The position numbers and the translations under genes are program-made. Source: Ligaoa zhengdingensis (GTDB taxonomy: Bacteria; Bacillota; Clostridia; Oscillospirales; Ruminococcaceae). Taken from it: a stretch of DNA of 5,136 nt. The first letter of the stretch is position 1; every line of letters begins with the position of its first letter. Where the stretch lies: the NCBI RefSeq assembly GCF_014384885.1, contig NZ_JACRST010000053.1, positions 1-5,136 of the forward strand. Reading direction: 5' to 3'. Below the pieces are notes generated by a model. The model searched no databases. It saw nothing but the letters and a program-made list of their open reading frames with translations, and had not been told where the DNA came from. This document shows, piece after piece, positions 5,111 through 5,136 of this stretch.

Positions 5111-5136
5111 TCCACGGCAAGCCCAGCTTAACCGAA

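Overview
The window is a stretch of an integrative and conjugative element (or related mobilisable replicon) of the Tn1549 / Clostridioides difficile CTn type. The likely host is an anaerobic gut Firmicute of the class Clostridia. This is inferred from the gene order, from strong AGGAGG-type ribosome binding sites, from GTG starts and from moderate-to-high GC with Firmicute-style proteins. All supported genes are on the + strand and are packed closely, with overlaps or short gaps. No integrase, relaxase, oriT, rRNA, tRNA, CRISPR array or insertion sequence is visible.

Layout. Positions 1-19 may hold the last codons of an upstream gene, followed by a clear Rho-independent terminator (36-87). 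A first module (146-2062) carries a small cysteine-rich protein, a BRO-N/KilAC phage-type antirepressor and a winged-helix replication-initiator-like protein with a DUF6017-type C-terminus. These are joined by an 8-bp overlap and a 5-bp gap, so they are probably co-transcribed. A spacer (2063-2192) contains an 11-codon ORF with an excellent ribosome binding site. A second module (2193-4450) is pcfB plus the VirD4-type coupling protein (CD1115 family), which overlap by 4 bp. A large structured terminator (4451-4529) ends this module. A third module (4585-5110) is a tandem pair of nearly identical Maff2-family small membrane proteins. In known elements of this type, Maff2 sits just ahead of the VirB6-like, PrgI-like and VirB4-like genes, so the mating channel genes probably continue beyond the right edge.

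How the parts fit together (inference from families). The first module would handle replication or maintenance of the excised element and its regulation. PcfB and VirD4 would deliver the relaxase-DNA complex to the mating channel. Maff2 would be a small inner-membrane component of that channel.

Most interesting points: (1) the central linker of the initiator gene holds four degenerate 15-bp tandem repeats, an exact DnaA-box match inside a palindrome, and a 60-bp tract with only 14 G/C, which together look like an intragenic replication origin; (2) a perfect 27-bp palindrome lies inside the antirepressor coding sequence; (3) the Maff2 pair has diverged almost only at synonymous sites; (4) the terminator between virD4 and maff2 has an unusually structured loop. 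The gene set itself is a known type of conjugation backbone. I do not see a clearly new multi-gene system.
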